A stretch of 35,620 bases of DNA from an uncultured Bacteroidales bacterium. Its GTDB lineage: Bacteria > Bacteroidota > Bacteroidia > Bacteroidales > Coprobacteraceae. Within the stretch, counting starts at the first letter, position 1; each line of letters opens with the position of its first letter. The notes under the pieces are model-generated. The model saw nothing but the letters and a program-made list of their open reading frames with translations, was not told the origin of the DNA and ran no database searches. Position numbers and translations under genes: made by a program. Below are positions 26,642-34,634 of this stretch, in pieces. Where the stretch lies: positions 1 through 35,620 of the forward strand of contig CASFRL010000049.1 of NCBI GenBank assembly GCA_949297285.1, in the 5' to 3' direction.

Positions 26642-27214
26642 ATGTTGAATATTGTAATTTTTGGAGCCCCGGGATCGGGGAAAGGTACCCAGAGTGATAT
26701 GATTATCAAAAAGTACGGACTGTTTCACATTTCGACTGGAGATGTGTTGAGAGCCGAAATGAAAAATGGTACCGAATTGGGGAAAGTGGCTGAAGGATAT
26801 ATTTCTAAAGGACAATTAGTACCGGATCAACTTATTATCGATATGTTGGCGAAAGTACTCGATTCGAATAAAGAAGCTGAGAAGGGGGTAATTTTTGACG
26901 GATTCCCTCGCACGATTCCTCAAGCCGAGGCACTGAAAGCTATGTTGAAGGAAAGAGGGACAGAAGTTTCGGCAGTTATAGGTCTTGAAGTGGAGGAAGC
27001 AGAATTGATCGATCGTTTGATTAAACGTGGACAAGTATCCGGACGCTCCGATGATAATCTCGAGACGATAAAAAGCCGTCTGGAAGTGTACCACAATCAG
27101 ACAACGCCGTTGAAAGATTATTATATAAAAGAAAAGAAATATAAGGCGATTCAGGGTATGGGTTCCATCGAATCGATCTTTAAATCTATTGAAAAAGAGA
27201 TAGATAATTTGTAA
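26642..27214 (+). CDS. adk: Adenylate kinase
   Basis: Converts AMP and ATP into two ADP. A 190-residue short-lid form, with the P-loop FGAPGSGKGTQ (about 7-17), HISTGDVLRAEM, FDGFPRTIPQAEAL, and RLIKRGQVSGRSDDN at the truncated lid. Short-lid forms lack the zinc-binding cysteines, and none are present here. It follows hpt and ends in a well-formed hairpin terminator, so obg is transcribed from its own promoter. Confidence 0.96.
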   Translation: MLNIVIFGAPGSGKGTQSDMIIKKYGLFHISTGDVLRAEMKNGTELGKVAEGYISKGQLVPDQLIIDMLAKVLDSNKEAEKGVIFDGFPRTIPQAEALKAMLKERGTEVSAVIGLEVEEAELIDRLIKRGQVSGRSDDNLETIKSRLEVYHNQTTPLKDYYIKEKKYKAIQGMGSIESIFKSIEKEIDNL

Positions 27215-27231
27215 TCGAAAACTGATATTAG

Positions 27232-27279
27232 AGAGACTGTGTTCATAACGTATTGCCGTTGGAATGCAGTCTCTTTTTT
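27232..27279 (+). terminator. Rho-independent terminator after adk
   Basis: Outer stem agagactg (27232-27239) with cagtctct (27267-27274), then interrupted inner pairs ttc/gaa and aacg/cgtt around a 6-base loop, followed by a run of T. It closes the hpt-adk unit. Confidence 0.75.
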
Positions 27280-27284
27280 GTTAT

Positions 27285-27317
27285 TTTGGATAAACCGACG
27301 AAAAAGAGTTATCTTTG
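27285..27317 (+). promoter_or_regulatory. Bacteroidota-type promoter for obg-pgeF
   Basis: TTTG at 27285-27288 and TATCTTTG at 27310-27317 are separated by 21 bases, a full -33/-7 match directly after the adk terminator. The expected start is near 27324, about 34 bases before the obg ATG. Confidence 0.65.
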
Positions 27318-27357
27318 TCCGGAATAAAACACATAAAAATTTCTAATAATAAAGTAT

Positions 27358-28479
27358 ATGGCCGAATCTAATTTTGTCGATTATGTCAAGATTTATTGTC
27401 GTTCCGGGAAAGGTGGAGCCGGATCGGCACACCTGCACCGCGAGAAGTTTATTACCAAAGGAGGTCCGGACGGAGGAGATGGCGGAAGAGGGGGTCATAT
27501 CATTTTAAGAGCCAACAGAAACTATTGGACTCTCCTTCATCTTAAATATTCCCGACATGTGTATGCCGGTCACGGTGGATCGGGAGGCGCAAATCGCAGT
27601 TTTGGTAAAGATGGAGAAGACCAGATTATAGAAGTACCTTGCGGTACGGCTGTTTTTGATGCAGAGACCGGCGAATTTTTATGTGAAGTGACAGAACATG
27701 GCGAGGAGGTTATTTTACTGAAAGGCGGCCGTGGCGGTTTAGGGAATTGGCATTTCCGCTCGGCAACAAACCAGACTCCCCGTTATGCCCAACCCGGAGA
27801 GCCTGCCGTAGAGAAATCGGTTATAATGGAGTTGAAGCTATTGGCTGATGTAGGGCTGGTCGGGTTCCCCAATGCCGGAAAATCGACTCTCTTGTCGGTG
27901 GTGTCAGCCGCTAAACCCAAAATTGCCGATTATCCCTTTACTACGTTAGAGCCCAATCTCGGTATCGTTTCATATCGGGATAACCGCTCTTTTGTTATGG
28001 CCGATATTCCCGGAATTATTGAAGGAGCCAGTGAAGGAAAAGGATTAGGGTTGCGTTTTCTTCGGCATATAGAAAGAAATGCCTTGTTACTGTTTATGAT
28101 TCCGGCCGATTCGAAAGATATTCGTGAAGAGTATGAGATACTTTTGAATGAAATAGCCAATTTTAATCCTGAACTATTGGACAAACATCGGGTTTTGGCC
28201 ATTACAAAATGCGATATGTTGGATGATGAGCTGACCGAAGCATTGAAAGCCGAAATGCCGGATATCCCTTATGTCTTTATCTCTTCTGTGACAGGACAGG
28301 GAATTACTGAATTGAAAGATCTTCTGTGGGAAGAATTGAATAAAGAAGATAACAAAGTCGTTTCGTTAACGCATCGGAATCTTGACCTCAGTCACCGGGT
28401 AAAAGAAGAAGATGATCTGTCGCTCGACGATGATGAGGCGGATGAAGATGCTTATGAAGAATATGATTGGGACGAATGA
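27358..28479 (+). CDS. obg: GTPase Obg / CgtA
   Basis: Essential ribosome-assembly GTPase of 373 residues. The glycine-rich Obg fold occupies about 1-160 ([34 protein letters not shown]). The G domain follows with P-loop GFPNAGKST (169-177), the switch region [13 protein letters not shown] and TKCD. The C-terminal tail is strongly acidic ([17 protein letters not shown]) in place of a structured OCT domain. The TGA stop overlaps the pgeF ATG by four bases, so the two are translationally coupled. Confidence 0.97.
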   Translation: MAESNFVDYVKIYCRSGKGGAGSAHLHREKFITKGGPDGGDGGRGGHIILRANRNYWTLLHLKYSRHVYAGHGGSGGANRSFGKDGEDQIIEVPCGTAVFDAETGEFLCEVTEHGEEVILLKGGRGGLGNWHFRSATNQTPRYAQPGEPAVEKSVIMELKLLADVGLVGFPNAGKSTLLSVVSAAKPKIADYPFTTLEPNLGIVSYRDNRSFVMADIPGIIEGASEGKGLGLRFLRHIERNALLLFMIPADSKDIREEYEILLNEIANFNPELLDKHRVLAITKCDMLDDELTEALKAEMPDIPYVFISSVTGQGITELKDLLWEELNKEDNKVVSLTHRNLDLSHRVKEEDDLSLDDDEADEDAYEEYDWDE

Positions 28480-29291
28480 AACCTGTAAAAATTGAAAACA
28501 TAGAAATGTTGTCTTTCGAATCGTTGAATTCGTTTGATGACATTTTTAATTTTGTAACGACACGCAATGGTGCAGTAGCGGGCGATCCCTATTCCTCGTT
28601 CAATTTGGGCGTGCATTCGGGAGAGTCTCTTGACCGGGTTTTGGCGCATCAGGAGATGCTCCGAAAAGCAATCGGCATTGCTCAAGGCCATTTTATCCTT
28701 CCCCGGCAAGTGCATGGCTGCGGTGTTGCAATCGTAGATCATCATTTTTTGAATCTTTCTCTCGATGACCGGAAAGTCGCAGTTTCACAGGCCGATGCTT
28801 TGCTTACCGATATTCCGGAAGTTTGTATCGGTGTGACAACGGCCGATTGTGTCCCGGTATTGTTATATGATCCTGTAAAAAGGTGTATTGCCGCAATACA
28901 TGCCGGATGGCGGGGAACGGTACAGCATATCGTTTCGTTGACCGTTCGCCGTATGGTTGCTCATTTTGGCGTTTCTCCGTCCGATATTTACGCGGCAATA
29001 GGTCCATCGATCAGTTGTGAGCAGTTTGAAGTCGGGGATGAGGTCTATGATGCCTTTAAGTCATCTTATGCCAATGTCGGCAAATTGAGTGTACGACATC
29101 CGGTTACAGGAAAATACCATATCGATTTATGGCAGGCAAACCGTATCGATTTGTGCGATGCCGGGGTTCCTGCTACCCATATCGAAATTGCCGGTTTGTG
29201 TACGAAGGCTCATAGCGATCGTTTTTTCTCGGCCAGAGCTTTAGGGGTGAAATCGGGCAGATTTATTTCGGGAATCTTTTTGAGGAGATGA
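28476..29291 (+). CDS. pgeF: Peptidoglycan editing factor PgeF (laccase-domain / YlmD-YfiH family)
   Basis: Zinc-dependent cytoplasmic enzyme of 271 residues that hydrolyses mis-incorporated residues on peptidoglycan precursors; many databases call the family polyphenol oxidase. Metal ligands are visible: RQVHG (H80), TADCVPVL (C125) and IHAGWRGT (H142). The C-terminal [16 protein letters not shown] is typical. I use the ATG at 28476, which overlaps the obg stop (ATGA); the longer frame begins with TTG inside obg. A bidirectional terminator follows. Confidence 0.93.
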   Translation: MKPVKIENIEMLSFESLNSFDDIFNFVTTRNGAVAGDPYSSFNLGVHSGESLDRVLAHQEMLRKAIGIAQGHFILPRQVHGCGVAIVDHHFLNLSLDDRKVAVSQADALLTDIPEVCIGVTTADCVPVLLYDPVKRCIAAIHAGWRGTVQHIVSLTVRRMVAHFGVSPSDIYAAIGPSISCEQFEVGDEVYDAFKSSYANVGKLSVRHPVTGKYHIDLWQANRIDLCDAGVPATHIEIAGLCTKAHSDRFFSARALGVKSGRFISGIFLRR

Positions 29292-29332
29292 AAACTGTAA
29301 AAAGGAAGAACATCGATATTAAAAAGAACATA

Positions 29333-29368
29333 AAAAAAGAGTCCGGTTTTTATACCGGACTCTTTTTT
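29333..29368. terminator. Bidirectional rho-independent terminator
   Basis: A perfect 15-bp stem (aaaaaagagtccggt at 29333-29347, accggactctttttt at 29354-29368) with a 6-base loop, A-rich on one side and T-rich on the other. It separates pgeF (plus) from the OmpH-like gene (minus). Confidence 0.9.
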
Positions 29369-29452
29369 ATAATGATTTTCAAATTTTTTGTATCCAATTT
29401 CGGAGAATTCCTCCCCATAAGTTAGAAAGAGAATTTTTTTATTTTGATTGGC

Positions 29453-30046
29453 TTATTTCTTTACGTATCTTTTATTTAAAAGATCTACGATCTCATCGGT
29501 AATATCATAAGACGGATCGATATAAAGCGTGCTGGCATTATTAAGGATCGCTTCATATTTTTTTGTCTTATTATATTCTTTTATGAAGTTGATGATCGAA
29601 TCATTCATTTGGCTCAACATTTTCTGTTGTTCGCGCATATTTTCGTTTTCAAGACGTTGGATATATTCCTGTAACTCTTGTTGTTTTTTCATCAATCTTT
29701 CTTGTTCTTGTTGCAAACGTTCTTGAGAAAGGAAAGCATTATTTTGGTATTTCCGTTGGAATTCGGCCATCTCTTTTTCCAATTGACGTCCTCTCTCATT
29801 CACATCGGCACGGGAGTCTTCTGCTCGCCGCAATAACGATTCGTTCAAATCTTTTGCATAGTTGTATTTCTGCAATAAAGAGTCGATATTGACGTATGCT
29901 ATGGGCAATTTCCCTGAAATGGCAGTGGTTTGTGCTGCAGGTGCTTCAGCAGATTTTTCGGTCGTATTGTTTTTATTGCACTGAACAAACAGCATAACAG
30001 CAGCGAATGCTAAAACAGAATAAATAAAAAGTCTGTTAATCTTCAT
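29453..30046 (-). CDS. OmpH/Skp-family periplasmic chaperone, lipoprotein form
   Basis: Protein of 197 residues. A lipobox ending MLFVQC (C23), then a low-complexity linker (EKSAEAPAAQTT). The OmpH fold follows: the beta segment LPIAYVNIDSLLQKY, a long coiled-coil arm (about 75-150, rich in E, R, Q and K) and the closing YIDPSYDITDEIVDLLNKRY. Skp-type chaperones escort unfolded outer membrane proteins. The lipobox implies tethering to a membrane, unlike soluble E. coli Skp. It follows a small membrane gene by 30 bases on the same strand. Confidence 0.88.
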   Translation of the reverse strand: MKINRLFIYSVLAFAAVMLFVQCNKNNTTEKSAEAPAAQTTAISGKLPIAYVNIDSLLQKYNYAKDLNESLLRRAEDSRADVNERGRQLEKEMAEFQRKYQNNAFLSQERLQQEQERLMKKQQELQEYIQRLENENMREQQKMLSQMNDSIINFIKEYNKTKKYEAILNNASTLYIDPSYDITDEIVDLLNKRYVKK

Positions 30047-30076
30047 AATTTTGAGTTTTATTACTAACTTATGTTT

Positions 30077-30289
30077 CTATTTTTCCTTTAATAAATCGGC
30101 CAATCCTTTTTTGTTGCGATCGATAGAATCAGTCGATAATGCGCATGAAATACCTCTTTTCTTCATCTCCTTATTGGCTCCGATATGAGAATTTGGGAAT
30201 CTTCCGCCTTTAACAAATATTACCTTTATTCCTAAAAGAACAAATGCCAATGCAACAATCGCGATTGTAAGAAGTATCGTATTCCACAT
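30077..30289 (-). CDS. Conserved small membrane protein of unknown function
   Basis: Protein of 70 residues. One N-terminal membrane helix (about 3-24, NTILLTIAIVALAFVLLGIKVIF) is followed by GGRFPNSHIGANKEMKKRGISCALSTDS and a lysine-rich tail. The motif with His, Gly and one Cys (HIGxNKxMxxRGIxCA) looks conserved, and I have a memory of similar Bacteroidota small proteins, but no function. It ends in TAG, precedes the OmpH-like gene by 30 bases and has a -7 element directly upstream. It is probably a real gene, given its clear hydrophobic and motif structure. Confidence 0.7.
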   Translation of the reverse strand: MWNTILLTIAIVALAFVLLGIKVIFVKGGRFPNSHIGANKEMKKRGISCALSTDSIDRNKKGLADLLKEK

Positions 30290-30308
30290 TTTGATTATAT
30301 TTGTGTTG

Positions 30309-30316
30309 CAAATATA
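30309..30316 (-). promoter_or_regulatory. -7 promoter element for the small membrane protein-OmpH unit
   Basis: The minus strand reads TATATTTG (TAnnTTTG), about 20 bases upstream of the ATG at 30289, giving a short leader. No clear -33 TTTG. Confidence 0.4.
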
Positions 30317-30496
30317 AAAAGAAACTCTGATTTAACAGGATTCTTCTTCGTATTTTGGCGATTATATCGGATAAACAGATATTTTTTAACATTATTTCTG
30401 GAATAAAAACCGATAAGAATAAAACTAAAATGTTCAGAGAGGGGATATTGACGCCGTATAGATCGGAATCTCTTTCGTTGAGAATTGTTAAAAGGA

Positions 30497-30504
30497 TAAT
30501 TTTG
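30497..30504 (+). promoter_or_regulatory. -7 promoter element for pepD
   Basis: TAATTTTG matches TAnnTTTG; transcription would start near 30511, about 19 bases before the ATG at 30530. The upstream TTTCG (30473-30477) is a weak -33 candidate. Confidence 0.4.
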
Positions 30505-30529
30505 AGATATAATATTTGATAAAAAGATT

Positions 30530-31987
30530 ATGGATGTAAAAGATTTGAAGCCGGAGTTGATCTGGTATTATTTTGATCAAATAACCAAAGTTCCCAGACC
30601 TTCGAAAAAAGAGGGAAAAATACGTGCTTTCTTATTGGATTTTGCTCGTCAACACAATTTGAAAGCCAAAGAAGATGCGACGGGAAATATCGTCATCGCA
30701 AAAGCCGCAACTCCCGGATATGAGTCGGCTCCGGGGATAGTTCTGCAATCGCATATGGACATGGTTTGTGAGAAAAATTCGGATATCGTGCACGATTTTG
30801 AAAACGATCCGATCGAAACTTACATTGACGGCGAGTGGGTACGTGCCAAAGGTACAACGTTAGGGGCCGATAATGGAATCGGAATGGCTGCATCGTTGGC
30901 GGTTTTGGCCTCGGATAATTTGCAGCATGGACCATTGGAAGCTCTCTTTACGGTTGATGAAGAAACAGGACTGACCGGAGCTTTCGGAATGGAAGAAGGA
31001 TTTATTTCGGGAGATTATTTGCTTAATCTCGATTCGGAAGATGAAGCCGAGATTTTTATCGGTTGTGCCGGTGGCATCGATACCACTTCGACATTTACTT
31101 ATAAACCGACGATGACACCTGCCGATTATTTCTATTTCCGGGTCAATATTTCCAATCTGCAAGGCGGACATTCGGGAAGTGATATCAACAAAGGACTTGG
31201 CAATGCCAACAAGATACTCGCTCGGTTCTTGTGCCGATGCCTTAAAAAATATGATATGGTCTTATGCCGGATCGAAGGTGGAAATTTGCGGAATGCCATT
31301 CCTCGTGAAGCATCGGCCGTTATCGGGGTGCATAAAAATGAAAAAGAGAAAGTTCGGGTTGATCTTAATCTTTTTCATTCGACAATCGAAGAAGAGCTCT
31401 CGGCGGTAGAACCGAATATGAAAATAACGATGGAGTCGGAAGACCATCATGAACGTTGTATCGACCGTCAAACGACTTTTGCTTTGATAAATGCATTAAA
31501 CGCCTGTCCGCACGGTGTTATATCGATGAGCCGTGATATTCCCGGATTGGTTGAGACATCGACCAATCTGGCCTCTGTCAAGATGGTAGGCGATGATCGT
31601 ATCGTTGTTGCTACCAGTCAACGCAGTTCGGTAGAGTCGTTGAAACAAGAAATCGCTTGTCGGGTAGAGAGTGTATTTACGTTGGCCGGTGCAGAGGCCA
31701 CTCATGGTGATGGGTATCCCGGATGGAAACCCAATCTGAAATCGGAGATATTGAATATCGCAGTAGCGGCATACGAAGAGTTATATCATGTAACTCCTGC
31801 CGTAAAAGCTATTCATGCCGGATTGGAATGCGGACTTTTCTTGACAAAATACCCGCATCTGGATATGATCTCTTTTGGACCGACATTGCGAGGTGTTCAT
31901 TCTCCGGATGAAAAGATGCATATCCCTGCAGTTGAAAAATTCTGGAATCATTTGGTTTTGATCCTTAAAAAAGTTTCCGAAAAATAA
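30530..31987 (+). CDS. pepD: Aminoacyl-histidine dipeptidase (peptidase D, M20 family)
   Basis: Cytoplasmic zinc dipeptidase cleaving Xaa-His and many other dipeptides. Its 485 residues carry the M20 metal and catalytic set: QSHMDMVCE (H75, D77), GADNGIGMA (D114, bridging), TVDEETGLTG (E144/E145), LNLDSED (D168) and the distal HAGLECGLF His near residue 427. The lid domain (about 185-385) contains FRVNISNLQGGHSGSDINKG. Length and motifs match PepD. It is transcribed alone and ends at an 18-bp hairpin. Confidence 0.95.
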   Translation: MDVKDLKPELIWYYFDQITKVPRPSKKEGKIRAFLLDFARQHNLKAKEDATGNIVIAKAATPGYESAPGIVLQSHMDMVCEKNSDIVHDFENDPIETYIDGEWVRAKGTTLGADNGIGMAASLAVLASDNLQHGPLEALFTVDEETGLTGAFGMEEGFISGDYLLNLDSEDEAEIFIGCAGGIDTTSTFTYKPTMTPADYFYFRVNISNLQGGHSGSDINKGLGNANKILARFLCRCLKKYDMVLCRIEGGNLRNAIPREASAVIGVHKNEKEKVRVDLNLFHSTIEEELSAVEPNMKITMESEDHHERCIDRQTTFALINALNACPHGVISMSRDIPGLVETSTNLASVKMVGDDRIVVATSQRSSVESLKQEIACRVESVFTLAGAEATHGDGYPGWKPNLKSEILNIAVAAYEELYHVTPAVKAIHAGLECGLFLTKYPHLDMISFGPTLRGVHSPDEKMHIPAVEKFWNHLVLILKKVSEK

Positions 31988-32013
31988 TAGCTCTGTTGAT
32001 AAACAGAATTCTG

Positions 32014-32059
32014 ATAACAAACGGGGCTGCCTTAAAAATAGGGCAGCCCCGTTTGTTAT
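32014..32059. terminator. Bidirectional terminator hairpin, 18-bp perfect stem
   Basis: ataacaaacggggctgcc (32014-32031) pairs exactly with ggcagccccgtttgttat (32042-32059) around a 10-base loop. It lies between the convergent pepD and GH2 genes. There is no long T tract, but the GC-rich core with an A/T base is typical of Bacteroidales intergenic terminators. Confidence 0.8.
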
Positions 32060-32078
32060 ACTGAAAAAACAGATGTTT

Positions 32079-34526
32079 CTATTTATCTTTTCGACACTGT
32101 AATTGGTAAAAAGCGGTCTTGAGTTTTTCTCCGGTCACCTCAATACCGATTTCTCCCGCTTTTTCTCCCGCCTCGACAACGATAACCATTTTCCCGCTGA
32201 ATACGCGCATATAATTAGAAGAAAACGACGTAAGGTCGGTCGCATCTCCGTTGCACAGCGCTTTTAATTTCCCGTTTCCTGTTACTTTGACAAAAAGCAT
32301 AGATGCGTCGCGAGGGCATAAATTACCGTTCTGGTCGTGTATCTCTACCGTGATAAAAGAGAGATCTTTTCCATCAGCCGTTATTGTGTCACGATCAGCT
32401 TTCAAATATATTTTCTCCGGATTACCGGCTGTTCTTATGATGCGTTCTTCGCACGGTTCGCCTTTCTCGTTTTTGGCAACCACTTTTATTTCTCCCGGTA
32501 GATAAATGACATTATCCCATCTCATCCGGTAACGCAGAAATTTTTGGCTTTTATCTTTCTTCCTTGTCCCCATACTTTTACCGTTGACAAAGAGCTCTAC
32601 CTCCGGATAATTGGTATAACATTGAACAGGGACCTCTTGTCCCAAACGATCGGGCCATGTCCAGTGCGGCATAACGTGCAGTACCGGTTTATCGCTCCAC
32701 TGGCTTTGGTATAAATAAAATCTGTCTTTTTTTAGCCCGGCCAAATCGACAATGCCGAAATAAGAACTGCGCGAAGGAGCCCCTCCTCCATAGGGAGTCG
32801 GTTCTCCCAGATAGTCAAATCCCGTCCATACAAATTCTCCCAAAAGAAAATCATTGTCGTCTTGTTTCTCAAATTCCGTATCGGGAGCACTGCCCCAAGG
32901 AACATAATCCATATCATAACTCGATACCTGATAGTCTTGATACCAAGGAGAAGAATTGTCTTTTATCGGGAATTTGTAGATGCCACGAGAACTGACTGCA
33001 GAACTTGTTTCACTTCCGTAAAGTACATATTCGGGGTGATTTTTGTGTTGATTTTCATAGTCAAAATGCTTGTAGTTGAACCCTACAAGATCGACAGCAT
33101 CGGCAAGACCGTTTGCAATGGCTTCGACGTGGTTGTTATACCCGGCTGTACTGGGACGGGTAGGATCCTCGCGGTGTACGATGTCCGAAAGAAAACGTGC
33201 GATTTTGTGACCATCTTTTTCACTTTGTTCGCGTACCTCATTCCCGATGCTCCACATGATGACACAAGGATGATTTCTGTCTCTGTGGATCAAATCGGTC
33301 AGATCTCTCTCAGCCCATTCGTCAAACAGCGTATTGTATCCATTTACGCATTTCCCGCTTTTCCATTCATCGAATGCCTCGACTTGTACCATAAGACCCA
33401 TTCGGTCGCATAATTCGAGGAGCTCGACCGATGAAGGATTATGGCTGGTACGTATAGCGTTGCATCCCATCTCTTTCATGATTTCCAATTGACGTTCGGT
33501 TGCCCTGAAATTGGCAGCTGCACCTAATGGTCCCAAATCATGGTGTAGGCATACCCCTTTTATTTTTGTCGCTTTCCCGTTCAGAAAGAACCCCTTGTCT
33601 TTATCGAACTTTATTGTGCGGAATCCGAATACGGTTTCATATCGATCTGTCTGTCTCCCGTTCAAATAAACTTTAGAGACGGCCTTGTATAAATGAGGGT
33701 GTTCTGTATCCCACAATTGAGGATTCTTGACCGAACAATTTTGTTCGAATAGGAGAGAAGGCATACTCGTTTTTTCGGTGCTTACAGAAGTGACGCATTT
33801 CCCCGACGGGTCATATATCTCTGTAATTAATTGTATTTTCCCTTTCTCCTTTATGTCTGCTTGGATATTTGTTTTTACCGAAACACGTCCTTTCTTTTCT
33901 GATATTTCAGGTGTGGTAATAAAAGTTCCCCAATGGGCTACATGTATGGGTGACGTGCATACCAATCTGACCGGACGATAAATCCCGGCACCGGTATAAA
34001 ATCGTGACATCTCCGGTTTATTTTCTACCCGCACTTCCAGGATATTTTTTGCTCCGAATTTAAAATGATCGGTCAAGTCGAATGAGAAAGATGAGTATCC
34101 GTAAGGACGTTCCCCTATATATGCCCCGTTCAGATAAACTTTGGCATGGCTCATCACTCCGTCAAATTCGATAAATATTTTTTGGGGTGATTCATTTTCC
34201 GGTAAAAAGATCTCTTTTTTATAAATCCCGATTCCGGTTGTCGGTAGTGCGCCGGTTCTACCGGTGCGTAGTCTTGCCTCTTTGTCCCCGTCTTCGATAA
34301 CCTGAACAAGTTGCATATCCTGGTTTAAGTCAAAAGGCCCGCTTATCGCCCAATCGTGAGGAATGTTGACAGTATCCCACGGCAGACAAGTCTCAGATAC
34401 ACCGAAACGGGGATCTTGTTTTTGGAACAACCAACCTTTTTCGAGAAGAATAATTTCCCGACCCTTTGCAATCCCTTCGGTAAATAAAAATATAAGAAGA
34501 GATAAGAAGAATATTTTTTTTATCAT
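32079..34526 (-). CDS. Glycoside hydrolase family 2 enzyme (beta-galactosidase-like)
   Basis: Exported enzyme of 815 residues, signal peptide about 1-20. Order: sugar-binding jelly roll (about 23-190), immunoglobulin-like domain (about 200-305), TIM barrel (about 310-600), then two beta domains, the last with TITADGKDLSFITVEIHDQNG. The acid/base is E430 in SIGNEV and the likely nucleophile is E506 in LYGSETSS. LPWDTVNIPHDWAI near the start and GYSSFSFDLTD are common in Bacteroidota GH2 proteins. Specificity (beta-galactosidase, glucuronidase or other) cannot be fixed by eye. It follows the GH43 gene by 108 bases, with a -7-like element in the gap, and is likely part of a plant-glycan utilisation cluster extending beyond the right edge. 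Confidence 0.9.
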   Translation of the reverse strand: MIKKIFFLSLLIFLFTEGIAKGREIILLEKGWLFQKQDPRFGVSETCLPWDTVNIPHDWAISGPFDLNQDMQLVQVIEDGDKEARLRTGRTGALPTTGIGIYKKEIFLPENESPQKIFIEFDGVMSHAKVYLNGAYIGERPYGYSSFSFDLTDHFKFGAKNILEVRVENKPEMSRFYTGAGIYRPVRLVCTSPIHVAHWGTFITTPEISEKKGRVSVKTNIQADIKEKGKIQLITEIYDPSGKCVTSVSTEKTSMPSLLFEQNCSVKNPQLWDTEHPHLYKAVSKVYLNGRQTDRYETVFGFRTIKFDKDKGFFLNGKATKIKGVCLHHDLGPLGAAANFRATERQLEIMKEMGCNAIRTSHNPSSVELLELCDRMGLMVQVEAFDEWKSGKCVNGYNTLFDEWAERDLTDLIHRDRNHPCVIMWSIGNEVREQSEKDGHKIARFLSDIVHREDPTRPSTAGYNNHVEAIANGLADAVDLVGFNYKHFDYENQHKNHPEYVLYGSETSSAVSSRGIYKFPIKDNSSPWYQDYQVSSYDMDYVPWGSAPDTEFEKQDDNDFLLGEFVWTGFDYLGEPTPYGGGAPSRSSYFGIVDLAGLKKDRFYLYQSQWSDKPVLHVMPHWTWPDRLGQEVPVQCYTNYPEVELFVNGKSMGTRKKDKSQKFLRYRMRWDNVIYLPGEIKVVAKNEKGEPCEERIIRTAGNPEKIYLKADRDTITADGKDLSFITVEIHDQNGNLCPRDASMLFVKVTGNGKLKALCNGDATDLTSFSSNYMRVFSGKMVIVVEAGEKAGEIGIEVTGEKLKTAFYQLQCRKDK

Positions 34527-34600
34527 ACAACAGAGAATTTATAGAAAAATGAGTACTGAATCTGTGTGTTTTTATGAAATATGTGATAAATAATCTTTTG

Positions 34601-34608
34601 CAAAGGTA
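34601..34608 (-). promoter_or_regulatory. Possible -7 element upstream of the GH2 gene
   Basis: The minus strand reads TACCTTTG (TAnnTTTG), about 75 bases before the GH2 ATG and 27 bases after the GH43 stop. No -33 TTTG. It may allow GH2 to be transcribed independently of the upstream genes. Confidence 0.3.
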
Positions 34609-34634
34609 ATATTATTTATGGGAATAAATATTTT

